DNA of 64,000 nt from Lasioglossum baleicum (taxonomy: Eukaryota > Arthropoda > Insecta > Hymenoptera > Halictidae), in contig NC_134937.1 in NCBI RefSeq assembly GCF_051020765.1, positions 14,190,947 through 14,254,946 of the forward strand, written 5' to 3'. The number at the start of each line of letters is the position of its first letter. Positions within the stretch are counted from its first letter, which is position 1. The position numbers were made by a program, and so were the translations under genes. A model generated the notes under the pieces. The model did no database searches. It worked only from the letters and a program-made list of their open reading frames with translations, and was not told the origin of the DNA. Of this stretch, positions 62,731 through 64,000 are shown one piece after another.

Positions 62731-62820
62731 CTTGACGCGGCTCAAAGGTAACTGCGAGTCTGTTGAACCGTCTGGTACGGAGATTTGCAGCAACAAGGCT
62801 TGCGGAACGTTCACTCGGTC
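62731..62820 (-). CDS. Exon B: SEC14-like domain, central strand
   Basis: This 90-bp exon of 30 codons is phase 0 at both ends, with acceptor TTTGTGTTACAG and donor GTGAGCC. The frame reads DRVNVPQALLLQISVPDGST then DSQLPLSRVK. Directly after exon A (LDKVLALLK) it gives the helix-turn-strand pattern of a SEC14/CRAL-TRIO domain. The buried strand ALLLQISVP corresponds to the VSLVCVV-like strand of SESTD1-type domains. It is separated from exon A by a 110-bp intron. Confidence 0.88.
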
Positions 62821-62930
62821 CTGTAACACAAACACCGGATGATTGTGGCGGTTCGAGTCTCGCAGGATCGATTGGGGATTCAATGGGGACCTATTGTCGG
62901 AACCAGGGATTGTGTCGGCGGTTGGTTTAC
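62821..62930 (-). other. Intron A-B (110 bp)
   Basis: Short phase-0 intron with donor GTAAACC and acceptor TTACAG. No repeats. Confidence 0.85.
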
Positions 62931-63024
62931 CTTTAGAAGGGCCAGGACCTTGTCCAGGAACTCCAGACAGGCTGGAGAGTCGCCGAGGACCAACATGGTG
63001 AATCCGTTCCTCGCCTGGTCAACG
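62931..63024 (-). CDS. Exon A: SEC14-like domain, first visible exon
   Basis: This 94-bp exon (1 nt + 31 codons) has acceptor TTTGCTTTCAG and donor GTAAACC. The first base C completes a codon from an exon beyond the window. The frame reads VDQARNGFTMLVLGDSPACL then EFLDKVLALLK. The strand GFTMLVLG followed by a helix matches the ARGFTVIVDG-helix unit of SEC14 domains in SESTD1 and puratrophin-type GEFs, which sense phosphoinositides or are autoinhibitory. The acidic residue after the strand is retained as GD. The start codon of the gene lies to the right of the window. Confidence 0.88.
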
Positions 63025-64000
63025 CTGAAAGCAAACGAGAGCAACGGTTAGTTCGATGACGAGACGAATTCGAATTATTCGTGACGGCGAAATATTTACT
63101 GCCCCGAGTCAATTATCGAAGGTATTCCCGGGCACGGTGAGTCACCGTTGATACGGTAGTCAACACGGTTGACAAGATCTACCGCGTGACGAGCGCCGTG
63201 TCGCCGCGATTTCTCCTCCGAGTCATGCTCCAGGTGAAACGAGGCGTCCGCCGCTCTGTCGACACCTCGAGGACCGATTATGCATGCCCCGAGACGCACA
63301 CGAGGTACCATAAGGGCGCTAAATCGCTGAGCCAACACCTCCTCGCACGCGTAATTGATTCCCGTAGAATAATTCGCGACGGTTTTTGCGCAGATTTATT
63401 TTATATTCTGCATTTTTTAATAAGATAACAGGAATTTGATACATAATAATCTTTTTGAATGTATAGAACATGTAAGTCAAATCTGACCAAAATATCCTAT
63501 ATTTTCTAAATTTCAATTATTATCCTTGTATTTTCTAATTTTTTAAATGTAAGTGGGTAATTGTTTTCCAATCTGGCTTTTAGAGCTGTTTATAATCATC
63601 CCACAATTTCTCAATCTCTTTTTTCCAACTGTTATTCAAATTGTATATGTACAGTAAGGAGCATAACTTCCACACACTTTAAATCAGAACAACTTTTTTA
63701 TGAGTGGAGCAATTGATATGAGTGGAATATGAGTGGAAAATTGAAGTCGTTTGGTCCATTCATATAAAAGTTATTCTGATTTGAAATGTGTGGAATCTGT
63801 TATGCTCCTCACTGTATATATTTAATGTTGCATTCCAGTATTACCGTATAATAGCTACATCTGATCAAAATCAAACAATAGAATGAAGCTGGGAGCTTGT
63901 ATTCTTTAATTACCATTTTGTTAAAGATAAGTAACCGTACCTCTAATGGCACAGTAGGGAACGGTAGTGAACCTTCGACAAGATTTCCATATTTCATAAA
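63025..64000 (-). other. Intron (partial) upstream of exon A
   Basis: Preceded by an exon outside the window that must donate two bases (phase 2). It contains the 163-bp fold-back element at 63652-63814. No exon was found in the remaining AT-rich sequence. Confidence 0.7.
63652..63814. mobile_element. 163-bp fold-back MITE, short relative of 31450-32116
   Basis: The ends are CAGTAAGGAGCATAAC and, on the right, CAGTGAGGAGCATAAC after reverse-complementing. TA lies on both sides as the target duplication. Shared blocks with the 667-bp element include CACACACTTTAAATCAGA, GAAGTCGTTTGGTCCATTC and AAAGTTATTCTGATTT. It appears to be an internally deleted version with about 65-bp arms and a short middle. 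Confidence 0.85.

Noticed and set aside
62845..62870. tRNA-like GGTTCGAGTCTCGCAG box
   Set aside because: No matching A box or cloverleaf upstream; it lies in the 110-bp intron between exons A and B.
63809..63997. Possible upstream exon (KYGNLVEGSLPFPTVPLE)
   Set aside because: The candidate donor GTACGG leaves phase 0, whereas exon A needs two donated bases; part of the frame also runs into the fold-back element.

Overview
The window looks like nuclear DNA of an insect, most likely a hymenopteran (ant, bee or wasp). This is inferred from the CpG-rich, moderately GC base composition, GT-AG introns of very unequal size, many short fold-back DNA transposons (mariner/Tc1-, hAT- and piggyBac-like), CT and CA microsatellites, and scarce coding sequence. 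There are no operons, CRISPR arrays or recognisable tRNA/rRNA genes. The long-looking open frames elsewhere do not behave as genes.

One protein-coding gene can be supported. It runs on the minus strand across the window and continues beyond both edges. Six exons are visible, in transcript order 63024-62931, 62820-62731, 61852-61763, 57669-57452, 56449-56311 and 17648-17523. Every junction has a GT donor and AG acceptor and all phases agree, giving about 252 continuous residues. The first three exons resemble the end of a SEC14/CRAL-TRIO domain. The next three encode helical, spectrin-repeat-like sequence. This order is known from the puratrophin-1 (PLEKHG4)/Dbl-type Rho GEFs and from SESTD1. 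I favour puratrophin-1-like, but no catalytic DH-PH exon lies in the window, so the assignment stays tentative.

Layout: 1-17522 is intron (or the start of it) downstream of the last visible exon. It begins with a degenerate tandem array (60-975) and holds a mariner remnant near 3.2 kb. The 38.7-kb intron 17649-56310 holds most mobile DNA: two hAT elements with intact 8-bp target duplications (19594-19707; 43228-43962), a piggyBac-like TTAA element (50835-51193), a 667-bp near-perfect palindrome (31450-32116), a mariner-type fold-back (34956-35183), and several local tandem duplications (25.2-25.6, 53.9-54.3, 54.9-55.3, 56.0-56.2 kb). The 56-64 kb segment carries the exon cluster, with fold-back elements sitting in its introns (59128-59537, 62206-62625, 63652-63814).

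I do not see an undescribed biochemical system. The least expected signals are: a dispersed family with a sharp terminus (CTGCGGATNTTTATGCA) found at nine sites, one copy apparently interrupted by the hAT element; the large palindrome with its 163-bp relative, both inside a transcribed gene; and a 30-codon exon recoverable only from splice signals and phase.
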